A program made the translations under genes and the position numbers. Shown piece after piece: positions 1 to 8,510 of a stretch of 64,000 nucleotides of DNA. Source of the stretch: Oscillospiraceae bacterium (GTDB lineage Bacteria > Bacillota > Clostridia > Oscillospirales > Oscillospiraceae); contig CACXAQ010000004.1 of assembly GCA_902765595.1 (NCBI GenBank), positions 1 to 64,000 of the forward strand, read 5' to 3'. The first letter of the stretch is position 1; each line of letters starts with the position of its first letter. Below the pieces are notes generated by a model. That model was not told where the DNA came from and did not search any database. It saw only the letters and a program-made list of their open reading frames with translations.

Positions 1-155
1 GGAAGCATTTCTTTCTTCGCTTTTATTGTATCTGTCTACTTTCGTGAATTGTCCTTTCTGTCTTATGATTTTTTGTGTCCACTTTTCTTGACTGCTGCAT
101 ATTCTTCAAGTTGTGAGATCAGGATACCGCAGACCCTGTCCCATAAACCGGACTT

Positions 156-1031
156 TTAAAAAACCTGATCCAGGTCGTACATTTTTCCGATCACAACCCG
201 TTCAACGCCCAGGGTGTCCTTCCGGGTCTCCGCCGAAGCAAAGCCCGCCGCAAGGAACAGGTCCTTCACGGTCTCCGCCTGACCCTCGCCCACTTCAAAG
301 AGCATGTATCCGCCGGGACGGAGCAGGGATTTCCAGTATTTCAGGATGCCCTTGTAAAAGCGCAGCCCGTCCTCGCCGCCGTCCAGGGCCCAGATGGGCT
401 CGTAGTCCCGTACGGAGCTGTCCAGGGTCATGATCTCGCCGCTCTCGATGTACGGGGGATTGGAGACGATCATGTCAAAGCTGCCGATGCTCAGCGGCGG
501 GGCGGCAATGGCGTCGGCCTGCAGGGTGAGACAGCGAGAGGAGAGCCGGTTTGCCGCCAGGTTTTTCCGGCAGACCTGCAGGGCGCTGGCGCTGATGTCC
601 ACAGCCACCAGCTTGGAGGCCGGCAGCTCGTGCCCCAGGGCACAGGCGATACAGCCGCTGCCGCAGCAGAGGTCCAGGATCCTGGCGTCCATTTTCCGCC
701 CCACCAGCAGAGACTTGGCGGTGTCCACCAGCAGCTCCGTATCCATCCGGGGGATCAGCACGTCCGGCGTGACCGTCATGGGCAGCCCGTAGAATTCCCA
801 GGCTCCGGTGATGTAGGCTACCGGCTCGCCCTTGAGCCGCCGGTCCAGATAATCCGCCACCTTGCTCTCCACCATGGGGGTGGTGTAGAGGTTCATATCG
901 CGCAGCAGCTCCGCGGTGCTTTTCCCGGCGGCCTGAGCCACCAGGAGGCGGGCCTCCAGATTGCAGCCCTCCACGCCGTACTGCCGCAGGGTGTTGCGGG
1001 CGGAGAGGTACAGTTCATTGTATGTCTTCAT
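156..1031 (-). CDS. prmC: Release factor glutamine methyltransferase PrmC
   Basis: Cytoplasmic SAM-dependent enzyme that methylates the glutamine of the GGQ motif in peptide release factors. At 291 aa it has normal family length. An N-terminal helical part (about 1-85) is followed by a Rossmann methyltransferase domain with the SAM motif DLCCGSG (120-126) and the catalytic NPPY (191-194). The ATG is supported by GAGGTG 7 nt upstream. It is the last gene of a four-gene minus-strand run, 18 nt after the YqhQ-like gene. The usual partner prfA is not in the window, and nothing convincing lies between its stop and position 1. Confidence 0.95.
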   Translation of the reverse strand: MKTYNELYLSARNTLRQYGVEGCNLEARLLVAQAAGKSTAELLRDMNLYTTPMVESKVADYLDRRLKGEPVAYITGAWEFYGLPMTVTPDVLIPRMDTELLVDTAKSLLVGRKMDARILDLCCGSGCIACALGHELPASKLVAVDISASALQVCRKNLAANRLSSRCLTLQADAIAAPPLSIGSFDMIVSNPPYIESGEIMTLDSSVRDYEPIWALDGGEDGLRFYKGILKYWKSLLRPGGYMLFEVGEGQAETVKDLFLAAGFASAETRKDTLGVERVVIGKMYDLDQVF

Positions 1032-1049
1032 ATTCCAACACCTCAGTGC

Positions 1050-2021
1050 TCAGCTTCCCCACAGGTCGCTGCCCTTTTCGTCAGGGATCACCAGCTCCAG
1101 GGAGCGGATGGCGCATTCGATCATGCCGTCATCCGGCTCGTTGGTGGTGATATGCTGCAGCCACTTGCCGGGGGCGGAGAGAATGGCGGAGAGCCGGTTG
1201 TCGTGCCCGCCGCACCAGCGGTTGATCTCATAACTGATGCCCACCACGAAGGGCAGCAGCAGCAGATGGCTGCCGATCCGGGCGAAAACGTTGGTGATGG
1301 GGAAGAAGAAGTTAAAAAGCAGGTTGACCAGAATGCTCACCAGCACCACCACCAGCAGGAAGCTGGTGCCGCAGCGGGGGTGGAAACGGCTCTCCTTGCG
1401 GACGTTTTCCACCGTGAGCTCGTTCCCGTGCTCGTAGCAGAAGATGGTCTTGTGCTCGGCGCCGTGGTAGGAGAACACCCGCTTGATGTCCTTCACCTTG
1501 CTGACCAGCGCCATATAGACCAGGAGAATGGCCACCCGGAAAACACCCTCTAGGAGGTTGATGAGCGGAAGAGAAAAGCTCTGCCTGAAGTTCAGCAGCC
1601 GTACGAGCAGCGCGGGGAGAAACACAAAGAGCCCGACAGCCAGGGCAAAGCCCAGGACCACCGCCACGGCGATGATGAGCTTCTGTGCCTTGTCCTCGGG
1701 AAAATGCCGCTCGATCCACTGGTCGATCTTGTCCGGCTCGCCCTGCTCCTCCTCGGGCATGAGGCTGGCGGAATAGGTCAGGGCCTGCATGCCCTTGACC
1801 ATGGAATCAATAAAAATGGCGCAGCCCCGGATAAAGGGGACGCCCAGAATGGGGTAGCGGTCCTTGATGAGCCGCAGCTCCTCGGTCTTTTCCACAAGCC
1901 CGTCCTTGGTCCGGCAGACGATGGCCTGCTTCTTCGGGCCCCGCATGAGGATGCCCTCGATCAGCGCCTGACCTCCGATGGAGGTGCGGAAGGCGCAGGA
2001 TTTGTTTTGCTCTTTTGCCAT
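1050..2021 (-). CDS. YqhQ-like DUF1385 membrane protein
   Basis: Protein of 323 aa of the DUF1385/YqhQ family, widespread in Firmicutes but of unproven biochemical function. The family hallmarks are present: an N-terminal GGQALIEGILMRGP stretch and a central YHGAEHK motif followed by HPRCGTSF, His/Cys-rich motifs that have suggested metal binding. There are about four hydrophobic segments, two near residues 115-165 and two near 215-265, so it is an integral membrane protein. AGGAG lies 6 nt before the ATG. It sits between a sensor kinase and prmC; yqhQ-prmC proximity is common in Firmicutes. Family assignment is firm, function unknown. Confidence 0.88.
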   Translation of the reverse strand: MAKEQNKSCAFRTSIGGQALIEGILMRGPKKQAIVCRTKDGLVEKTEELRLIKDRYPILGVPFIRGCAIFIDSMVKGMQALTYSASLMPEEEQGEPDKIDQWIERHFPEDKAQKLIIAVAVVLGFALAVGLFVFLPALLVRLLNFRQSFSLPLINLLEGVFRVAILLVYMALVSKVKDIKRVFSYHGAEHKTIFCYEHGNELTVENVRKESRFHPRCGTSFLLVVVLVSILVNLLFNFFFPITNVFARIGSHLLLLPFVVGISYEINRWCGGHDNRLSAILSAPGKWLQHITTNEPDDGMIECAIRSLELVIPDEKGSDLWGS

Positions 2022-2044
2022 AGTACGCTCCTGTACAGGGATGA

Positions 2045-3037
2045 TTATTTGCTCTCCATCGGGAGGATCACGGTTACCCGGCAGCCGCCGCCCTCGGCGT
2101 TCTCCACCTGGAGCTCGCCCCCGTGGCGGGTGACGATCTCGTCACACACGGCAAGGCCGATCCCGGTGCCCCGGTTCTTGGAGCTGCCCTTGTAGAACTT
2201 TTCCTTCACATGGGGAAGCTCCGCCTCCGGGATCCCGTGACCGTAGTCCCGGACGGTGATCTGGACGCCGTCTCCCTTCTGGAGAATCGACACGTCCACC
2301 TTTTTCCCGTCGCCCCCATGCTTGGAGGCGTTGTCCAGCAGGTTCAGAAACACCTGCTTGAGCCGCTCCGGGTCCCCGGGGATCAGGGGGATCTCCACGG
2401 GAGACGGAGTGTAATTGAGCTCCACACCGGCCTGACGCATCAGCTCTCCGTAGGTAAAGAGCGCGTCCTCCAGCTCGGCGGAGATGTCCAGCAGCTCGAT
2501 GCGCAGATTGAAGCGCCCGTCCTGGATGCGGGTGAATTCCAGCAGTTCCATGACCATGCCGGTAAGCCGCTCCGCTTCCCGGGAAATGATGTTGATGCCC
2601 CGCAGGGAATCGCCCTGGACGGCCTCGTCATAGGCGATGGTCTCCGCCCAGCCGGTGATGGCGGTCAGAGGGGTGCGCAGCTCGTGGGAGACCTGGGAGA
2701 TAAACTCGGTCCGGGTCTTCTCGGCCATGGCGGCTTGCTGGGAAATGTGGTTGACAGCCTCGGCCAGCTGCCCGATCTCATCGTCACCCATGCCCTCGAT
2801 CTGGCTGCCGTAGCTGCCGGAGGCGATATGGTCGGCAAAGTCGGTCAGCCGCTCGATGGGGTCGGTGACGTTGCGCCAGAACCAGAGGAGCAGCGCAATG
2901 ACGGCAAAGCATGTCAGCACGATCATGGCGCCGGCCAGGGCGTAGTGCCCCCAGGCGAGGCCCCATACGCCGACGAGCAGCAGCAGCAGGGTGCCGATGC
3001 CGGCCAGCATCAGTTTGATGCGTAAACTCTTCAACAT
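2045..3037 (-). CDS. Membrane sensor histidine kinase with no extracellular sensor domain
   Basis: Transmits a signal to the upstream-encoded response regulator by autophosphorylation and phosphotransfer. In 330 aa it has two N-terminal membrane helices (about 8-29 and 33-53) separated by only a few residues, a HAMP-like linker (54-105), the HisKA H-box SHELRTPL with the phospho-acceptor His118, and a HATPase_c domain with N box (NLLDNASKHG), G1 (DYGHGIP) and G2 (GTGIGLAV). The lack of an extracytoplasmic loop suggests intramembrane or accessory-protein sensing. The gene starts 7 nt after the regulator stop, with only a weak ribosome binding site, so translation is probably coupled. Confidence 0.93.
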   Translation of the reverse strand: MLKSLRIKLMLAGIGTLLLLLVGVWGLAWGHYALAGAMIVLTCFAVIALLLWFWRNVTDPIERLTDFADHIASGSYGSQIEGMGDDEIGQLAEAVNHISQQAAMAEKTRTEFISQVSHELRTPLTAITGWAETIAYDEAVQGDSLRGINIISREAERLTGMVMELLEFTRIQDGRFNLRIELLDISAELEDALFTYGELMRQAGVELNYTPSPVEIPLIPGDPERLKQVFLNLLDNASKHGGDGKKVDVSILQKGDGVQITVRDYGHGIPEAELPHVKEKFYKGSSKNRGTGIGLAVCDEIVTRHGGELQVENAEGGGCRVTVILPMESK

Positions 3038-3044
3038 GGGGATA

Positions 3045-3734
3045 TCAGTAGCCCCACTTGTAGCCGTAGCCCCAGACGGTGGTCAGATACTCCGGCTCCG
3101 TTGGATCGGACTCGATCTTGATGCGCAGACGCCGGATGTTCACGTCCACGGTCTTGAGCTCGCCGGAAAAATCGCTGCCCCAGACGGCGGAGAGGATGTC
3201 CTCGCGGCTCATGGCCTTGCCGGGGTTTTCCATAAAGAGCTTCATCAGCAGATACTCGATCTGCGTCAGCTTCAGACGCTGGCCGTTCTTTTCCAGGGTG
3301 CGGTTACGGGTGTTGAGCAGGAAGGGGCCGCTGGTGATCTCAACGCTTGCCTTTTCATCCTCATCCATCCCAAGCCTGCGGATCAGCGCGTCCACCCGGG
3401 CGGTGAGCTCCGCGGGAGAGAAGGGCTTGGTCACATAGTCGTCCGCGCCGGTCATCAGGCCCGTGACCTTGTCGATCTCCTGGGTCTTGGCGGTCAGCAT
3501 GATGATGCCGATCTTGGAGCCGGAGGCGCGGATGCGGCGGCAGACCTCAAAGCCGTCGATGTCCGGCAGCATCACGTCCAGCAGCGCCAGACAGATGTCC
3601 GGGTTCACCTTCCATTTTTCCAGAGCCTCGGCGCCGGTCTCGGCCTCAATGGGCTCGTAGCCGCTGCGGCGCAGGTTGATGACCACAAAGCTGCGGATGT
3701 TGGCCTCGTCTTCCAGAACAAGGATCTTTTTCAT
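3045..3734 (-). CDS. OmpR/PhoB-family response regulator
   Basis: DNA-binding partner of the adjacent kinase. The 229 aa comprise a receiver domain (1-120) with the acidic pair near residue 9, phospho-acceptor Asp53 in the LLDVMLPDIDG stretch and the conserved Lys in the VTKPFSP segment, then a winged-helix trans_reg_C domain (about 130-227) with the recognition region VDVNIRRLRIKI and the terminal VWGYGYKW. GGAGGAG lies 7 nt before the ATG. It is the first gene of the operon running to prmC. What it controls cannot be read from the window. Confidence 0.94.
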   Translation of the reverse strand: MKKILVLEDEANIRSFVVINLRRSGYEPIEAETGAEALEKWKVNPDICLALLDVMLPDIDGFEVCRRIRASGSKIGIIMLTAKTQEIDKVTGLMTGADDYVTKPFSPAELTARVDALIRRLGMDEDEKASVEITSGPFLLNTRNRTLEKNGQRLKLTQIEYLLMKLFMENPGKAMSREDILSAVWGSDFSGELKTVDVNIRRLRIKIESDPTEPEYLTTVWGYGYKWGY

Positions 3735-3792
3735 GTATTATCTCCTCCTCTTTTTGAGTAGGTCAATGGTGCAGGTCAATAATAATCATCTT

Positions 3793-3798
3793 ATTATA
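3793..3798 (-). promoter_or_regulatory. Extended -10 promoter of the two-component/prmC operon
   Basis: On the minus strand, TATAAT is preceded by TGT, giving an extended -10 element about 60 nt upstream of the response regulator start. No good -35 hexamer is seen at 17 nt, as often with extended -10 promoters. The site lies in the divergent region shared with the GTPase fusion gene. Confidence 0.5.
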
Positions 3799-3940
3799 AC
3801 ATACTTCTTACAAAAATGGTAGACAAAGTTTCAAAAAACAACTCAACATTTTGCATAAAAATGACAGACAGGCGGGGCTTTGACCACAAAATCTGCAATA
3901 TCGGTTGATTATTTGAACCGTGCCTGCTAAAATCGGGAGC

Positions 3941-6523
3941 ATGGAAGAAAAGAAAAAAACCGTGATCGGCATCCTGGCCCATGTGGACGCGGGGAAGACC
4001 ACCCTGGCGGAAGGGATGCTGTATTGCGCAGGACAACTAAAAAAACTGGGTCGGGTAGACCATCGGGACAGCTTTCTGGATACCCACAGCCTGGAGCGGC
4101 AGCGGGGCATCACCATTTTTGCAAAGGAAGCGCGGTTTACGCTCCCGGGACGACAGGTGATCCTCCTGGACACCCCCGGCCACGCGGACTTTTCCGCAGA
4201 GATGGAACGGACGCTGCGGGTGCTGGACTGCGCGGTGCTGGTCATCAGCGGAACCGACGGGGTCCAGGCCCATACGGAGACCCTCTGGCGCCTGCTGCGC
4301 CGCTATCAGATCCCGACCTTTCTTTTTGTCACCAAACGGGATCTGCCCGGCCCGGACCAGGGGGAGCTGATGGAATCCCTGCGCCGAAGGCTGGACGACA
4401 ACTGTGTGGATTTCAGCCGTCGGGACGCGGAGTGGACGGAGCGGATCGCCCTGTGCAGCGAGCGCGCCATGGAGCAGGTGCTGGACGGGGGAGAACTGAC
4501 GGATGAGCAGCTGTCGGACTGCGTTGCAGGGCGGGAGCTGTATCCCTGCTTTTTCGGCTCCGGATTGAAGCTGGAGGGCGTAAACGAACTGCTGGATGCC
4601 CTGGACCGTTATGCTCCCGCTGCCGGGGACACGGGTGCGTTTGCCGCCCGGGTCTTCAAGATCGAGCGGGACCCCCAGGGCAACCGCATGACCTTGATGA
4701 AGATCACCGGCGGGGTGCTGAAGGTGCGGTCCCTGCTGAAATACCGGGACGAGCGGGGCGGAGAGCTGGAGGAAAAAGTGAGCCAGCTCCGCCTGTACTC
4801 AGGACTCAAATATGAGACGGTGGAGGCCGCGGGGGCAGGGGAGATCTGCGCGGTGCTGGGCCTCAGCGGAACCTGGCCCGGTCAGGGTCTGGGAGAAGCG
4901 GAAGACGGCGCAGCCCCGGAGCTGGAGCCGGTCCTGAGCTACCGGCTGCTGCTGCCGGAGGGGATCGATCCCATGGCTTTCCTGCCGAAGCTGCAGCTGT
5001 TGGGGGAGGAAGACCCCCAGCTCCATATTGCCTGGAACGAGCGCATGAAGGGCATCGATCTGCGGCTCATGGGCAAGATCCAGGCGGAGATCTTCCGAAG
5101 CCTGGTGAAGGAGCGCTTTGACGTGGAGGTGGGCCTGGACAAGGGACACATCCTCTATCGGGAGACCATAACCAAACCCGTGGAGGGCGTGGGACACTAT
5201 GAACCCCTGCGCCACTACGCGGAGGTGCATCTGCTGCTGGAGCCCCTGCCCAGGGGCAGCGGGATCGTGGTGGACAGCGTCTGCAGCGAAGATGCGCTGG
5301 ACCGGAACTGGCAGCGCCTGATCCTGACCCATCTGCTGGAGAAGCAGCACCTGGGCGTGCTGACCGGCTCGCCCCTTACGGATATCAAGATCACCCTGGC
5401 CGCGGGACGCGCCCATCTCAAGCACACCGAGGGCGGGGACTTCCGGCAGGCCACCTACCGGGCCGTGCGCCAGGGCCTCATGCAGGCGGAGAGCGTGCTG
5501 CTGGAGCCGGTCTATGCCTACACCCTGGAGGTGCCGGCCGAGCAGATCGGCCGTGCCATCAGCGACCTGAGGACCATGAACGGCAGCTTCGATTCCCCGG
5601 AAGAAGCGGGAGACCTGCTGCGCCTGCGGGGGGAAGCGCCGGTCTCCGCCATGAACGGGTATCTGGAAGAACTGCTCAGCTATACCCGCGGCCGCGGCCG
5701 CCTGTCCCTGCGCCCGGCGGGCTACCGGCCCTGCCATGAACAGCAGCGGATCGTGGAGGAGCTTGCTTACCGGCCGGAGGCGGATCTGGAAAACACGCCG
5801 GATTCCGTGTTCTGTGCTCACGGCGCTGGCTTTTCCGTCAAGTGGGACAAGGTACCGGAGTACATGCACCTGGAGAGCGTCCTGAAACGCCGGGAGGAAC
5901 CGGAGGCGCCGGCCCCCCTGCGCCGCAGCCTCTCCATCGACGAGCGGGAGCTGGAGGCCATCATGGAGCGGGAGTTCGGCCCCATCCGCCGGCCCCAATA
6001 TCAGGCCGCGGTGCGGAACGAAGCGCCACGGCCCGCCGGCACAGCCCGGCGCCGGGAATATCTGATCGTGGACGGCTACAACCTGATCTTCGCCTGGGAT
6101 GAGCTGAAAAAACTTGCGGAGGAACGGCTGGACCTGGCCCGGACCCGGCTGATCGACATGCTCTCCAGCTACTGCGGCTATACCAAAAGCGAGCTGGTGC
6201 TGGTGTTCGACGGTTTACGGACTCCGGGCAATCCCGGCTCCCACAGCCAGGTCCACAACATCCGTGTGGCCTATACGGGCGAGGGGGAAACGGGAGACGC
6301 GTATATCGAGCGCATCGTGGATGAGATCGGCAAAAACTTCGACGTGCGCGTCATTACCAGCGACAATCTGATCCGCCTCTCGGCTCTGCGCTCCGGCGTA
6401 CTGCGGACCTCTTCCAAGGAGTTCGCGCTGGAGGTGGAGTGGACCCTGGACCAGATCGAGGAAGTATTGAAAAAGAGCAATCTGAATGCTCATACGACGA
6501 AACTGAAAGATGGAAAAACATGA
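3941..6523 (+). CDS. Tet(M)/EF-G-like translational GTPase fused to a Rae1/YacP-like NYN nuclease domain
   Basis: An 860-aa two-part protein. Residues 1-640 follow the ribosomal-protection/EF-G plan: G1 AHVDAGKTT (13-21), G2 RGITIF, G3 DTPGH (77-81), G4 TKRD (131-134, a variant of NKxD), then EF-G domains II-V, including HTEGGDFRQATYRA and a domain V near LLEPVYAYTLEVP. The domain IV tip lacks the YSPVSTP stretch I recall from Tet(M), so classical tetracycline resistance is doubtful. Residues about 706-845 form an NYN/PIN-like domain matching B. subtilis YacP (Rae1, a ribosomal A-site mRNA endonuclease): LIVDGYNLIF, LVFDG, GEGETGDAYIE, ITSDN, SSKEF. An in-frame GTG at 3920 would add 7 residues, but the ATG fits the family start; neither has a well-placed ribosome binding site. 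It overlaps ylmH by 14 nt. Confidence 0.9.
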   Translation: MEEKKKTVIGILAHVDAGKTTLAEGMLYCAGQLKKLGRVDHRDSFLDTHSLERQRGITIFAKEARFTLPGRQVILLDTPGHADFSAEMERTLRVLDCAVLVISGTDGVQAHTETLWRLLRRYQIPTFLFVTKRDLPGPDQGELMESLRRRLDDNCVDFSRRDAEWTERIALCSERAMEQVLDGGELTDEQLSDCVAGRELYPCFFGSGLKLEGVNELLDALDRYAPAAGDTGAFAARVFKIERDPQGNRMTLMKITGGVLKVRSLLKYRDERGGELEEKVSQLRLYSGLKYETVEAAGAGEICAVLGLSGTWPGQGLGEAEDGAAPELEPVLSYRLLLPEGIDPMAFLPKLQLLGEEDPQLHIAWNERMKGIDLRLMGKIQAEIFRSLVKERFDVEVGLDKGHILYRETITKPVEGVGHYEPLRHYAEVHLLLEPLPRGSGIVVDSVCSEDALDRNWQRLILTHLLEKQHLGVLTGSPLTDIKITLAAGRAHLKHTEGGDFRQATYRAVRQGLMQAESVLLEPVYAYTLEVPAEQIGRAISDLRTMNGSFDSPEEAGDLLRLRGEAPVSAMNGYLEELLSYTRGRGRLSLRPAGYRPCHEQQRIVEELAYRPEADLENTPDSVFCAHGAGFSVKWDKVPEYMHLESVLKRREEPEAPAPLRRSLSIDERELEAIMEREFGPIRRPQYQAAVRNEAPRPAGTARRREYLIVDGYNLIFAWDELKKLAEERLDLARTRLIDMLSSYCGYTKSELVLVFDGLRTPGNPGSHSQVHNIRVAYTGEGETGDAYIERIVDEIGKNFDVRVITSDNLIRLSALRSGVLRTSSKEFALEVEWTLDQIEEVLKKSNLNAHTTKLKDGKT

Positions 6524-7253
6524 ACTGATCCGTCGGGCGGAGGATCTTCGGGATCGTGCGGAGCGGAGCGGGTCCGTGACCCACACAGGTTTTCTTACCC
6601 CGGCCGAGCGTTACCAACTGGAGACCTGGGCACGGCACGGCGGCTGCCGGGTGGTTTTCTCCGGCGGCGGGCCGGACTGCGAGCGTACGGCGGCCTTCTT
6701 CCTGCCGGACTGGCTGGAGGAAGAAGCCTTTGAGCCCGCCGAATACCTCAGCGCCATCCAAATCGACGCCTATTTCGGCACTCCCGGTCACCGGGACTAC
6801 CTGGGCGCGCTGCTGGGCATGGGCGTGGGCAGGGAATGGCTGGGCGACCTGCAGGTGGAGGGCGACCGGGCCTGGCTGTTCTGCTTTCCCAGCGTCCTGC
6901 GCCACCTGCTCACCATCGACAAGGTGGGGCGGGTGAGCGTGAAGGCAAAGGAGATGAGCCTTGCGGAGATCCCTGCTCCTGTGCGGCAGGTGCGGCAGGA
7001 GAGCTTTTCGGTGATGAGCCTGCGGCTGGACGCGGTGCTGGCCGGCATGTTCCGCCTCTCCCGTACCGAGGCCGCCCGGCAGATCGAGGCCGGCGCCGTC
7101 AGCGTCAATTATGAGGAATGCCTGAAGACCGACCGGACCGTCCGGGAGGGAGACGTGATCTCTCTGCGGGGCGCGGGCAAGGGCAGCGTCACCGGCACCG
7201 GCGGCACCTCCCGGAAGGGGAGACTGTTTGTCTACGCAGAAATATTGAAATAA
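6510..7253 (+). CDS. ylmH: YlmH-family S4-domain RNA-binding protein
   Basis: RNA-binding protein of the YlmH family (247 aa). YlmH has been linked in Bacillus to ribosome-associated quality control on obstructed large subunits and is often encoded near division genes. The N-terminal part carries the family segment TPGHRDYLGALLGMGVGREW (91-110); the C-terminal S4 domain (about 171-235) begins SLRLDAVLAGMFRLSRTEA. It begins inside the end of the GTPase-NYN gene (14-nt overlap), so the two are probably translationally coupled. Here it is away from the usual sepF-ylmG-divIVA setting, which makes its pairing with a ribosome-directed GTPase/nuclease notable. Confidence 0.9.
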   Translation: MEKHELIRRAEDLRDRAERSGSVTHTGFLTPAERYQLETWARHGGCRVVFSGGGPDCERTAAFFLPDWLEEEAFEPAEYLSAIQIDAYFGTPGHRDYLGALLGMGVGREWLGDLQVEGDRAWLFCFPSVLRHLLTIDKVGRVSVKAKEMSLAEIPAPVRQVRQESFSVMSLRLDAVLAGMFRLSRTEAARQIEAGAVSVNYEECLKTDRTVREGDVISLRGAGKGSVTGTGGTSRKGRLFVYAEILK

Positions 7254-7267
7254 AAGGAGACGCAACC

Positions 7268-8485
7268 ATGAGAGCCTACGAGAGATTCATTCAGTATGTC
7301 CAGGTCCACACAGCCAGCTCCGAGGAGACCGACGCCACCCCCACCACCCAGCGCCAGTTTGACCTGAGCCGTCTGCTGGCAAAGGAGATGGAGGCCATGG
7401 GCATGCAGAACGTCCTGGTGGACGAGCACGCCTACGTCTACGGCTTTCTGCCCGCCACTGAGGGCTTTGAGGACAAGCCCTGCATCGGCCTCATCGCCCA
7501 CCTGGACACCATCCCCGACTTTTCCGGCGAGAACGTGAAGCCCACCCTGGTGCCCGATTATGACGGCGGCGTGGTGGCGCTGGGCGAGAGCGGGAAGGCG
7601 CTGGATCCCGCCCAGTTCCCCCATCTGAAAAAGCTGATCGGCCACACCCTCATTACCACCGACGGCACCACCGTTCTGGGGGCCGATGACAAGGCCGGCA
7701 TCGCCGAGATCATGACCGCCTGCGAGCGCGTCATCACCGAGAAGCTTCCACACGGGCGCATCGCCGTCTGCTTCTCCCCGGATGAGGAAGTGGGCCACGG
7801 CGCGTCCCTGCTGGATCTGGAACGCTTTGGCGCGGACTTTGCCTACACCGTAGACGGCGAGGAGCTGGACCAGGTCAACTGTGAGACCTTCAACGCCGCC
7901 GGCGCCTCCTGGGAGGTCCACGGCTTCAACATCCATCCCGGCTCTGCCAAGGATCAGATGATCAACGCCGCCCTGGTGGCCATGGAGATCAACGCGCTCC
8001 TGCCCGCCGCCGAACGGCCCGAGCACACCGAGGATCACGAGGGCTTCTACCACCTGACGGAGATGCAGGGCAACGTGGAAAAGGCGGAGCTGCACTACAT
8101 CATCCGCGACCATGACGCCGCCTCCTTCGCCGCCCGGGAGAAGACCATGCGGCAGATCGAGAAGTATATCAACGAAAAATACGGTGCCGGCACCGCTCGG
8201 CTCACGATCCGGGAGCAGTACCGGAACATGATCGAGAAGCTGGAGGACCACATGGAGGTGGTGGAGCTGGCAGAGAGGGCCATCCGCGCCGCAGGCATGG
8301 AGCCGGTGCGCGTGCCCATCCGCGGCGGCACCGACGGGGCCCAGCTTTCCTTCCGCGGGCTTCTCTGTCCCAATATCGGCACCGGCGGCTACTGCTGCCA
8401 CGGCCCCCACGAGCATACCACTGTGGAGAATCTGGACCGGGGGACGGAGCTGCTGCTGCATCTGATCCGGCTCAATCTGGAATAA
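7268..8485 (+). CDS. pepT: Peptidase T (aminotripeptidase)
   Basis: Cytoplasmic M20 zinc metallopeptidase that removes the N-terminal residue from tripeptides. At 405 aa it has the family length. Metal-binding motifs are visible: HLDT (H78, D80), LGADDKAGIAEI (bridging Asp), SPDEEVGHGA (catalytic Glu and ligand), VDGEE, and a C-terminal HGPHEHTTVENL. The ATG at 7268 is chosen because AGGAG lies 6-7 nt upstream and the protein then begins MRAYERFIQYVQ as in the family. A longer frame from 7118 overlaps ylmH and is rejected. It lies 14 nt after ylmH, probably in the same transcript. Confidence 0.95.
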   Translation: MRAYERFIQYVQVHTASSEETDATPTTQRQFDLSRLLAKEMEAMGMQNVLVDEHAYVYGFLPATEGFEDKPCIGLIAHLDTIPDFSGENVKPTLVPDYDGGVVALGESGKALDPAQFPHLKKLIGHTLITTDGTTVLGADDKAGIAEIMTACERVITEKLPHGRIAVCFSPDEEVGHGASLLDLERFGADFAYTVDGEELDQVNCETFNAAGASWEVHGFNIHPGSAKDQMINAALVAMEINALLPAAERPEHTEDHEGFYHLTEMQGNVEKAELHYIIRDHDAASFAAREKTMRQIEKYINEKYGAGTARLTIREQYRNMIEKLEDHMEVVELAERAIRAAGMEPVRVPIRGGTDGAQLSFRGLLCPNIGTGGYCCHGPHEHTTVENLDRGTELLLHLIRLNLE

Positions 8486-8510
8486 GACTGAAACGGGGGA
8501 GGGCTGTCCC

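Noticed and set aside
4799..5998. 399-codon minus-strand frame opposite the GTPase gene
   Set aside because: Antisense shadow of a clearly coding plus-strand gene, without recognisable motifs.
3941..6523. Tetracycline resistance gene
   Set aside because: The overall fold resembles Tet(M), but the domain IV tip lacks the drug-site stretch and a nuclease domain is fused, so I do not call resistance.
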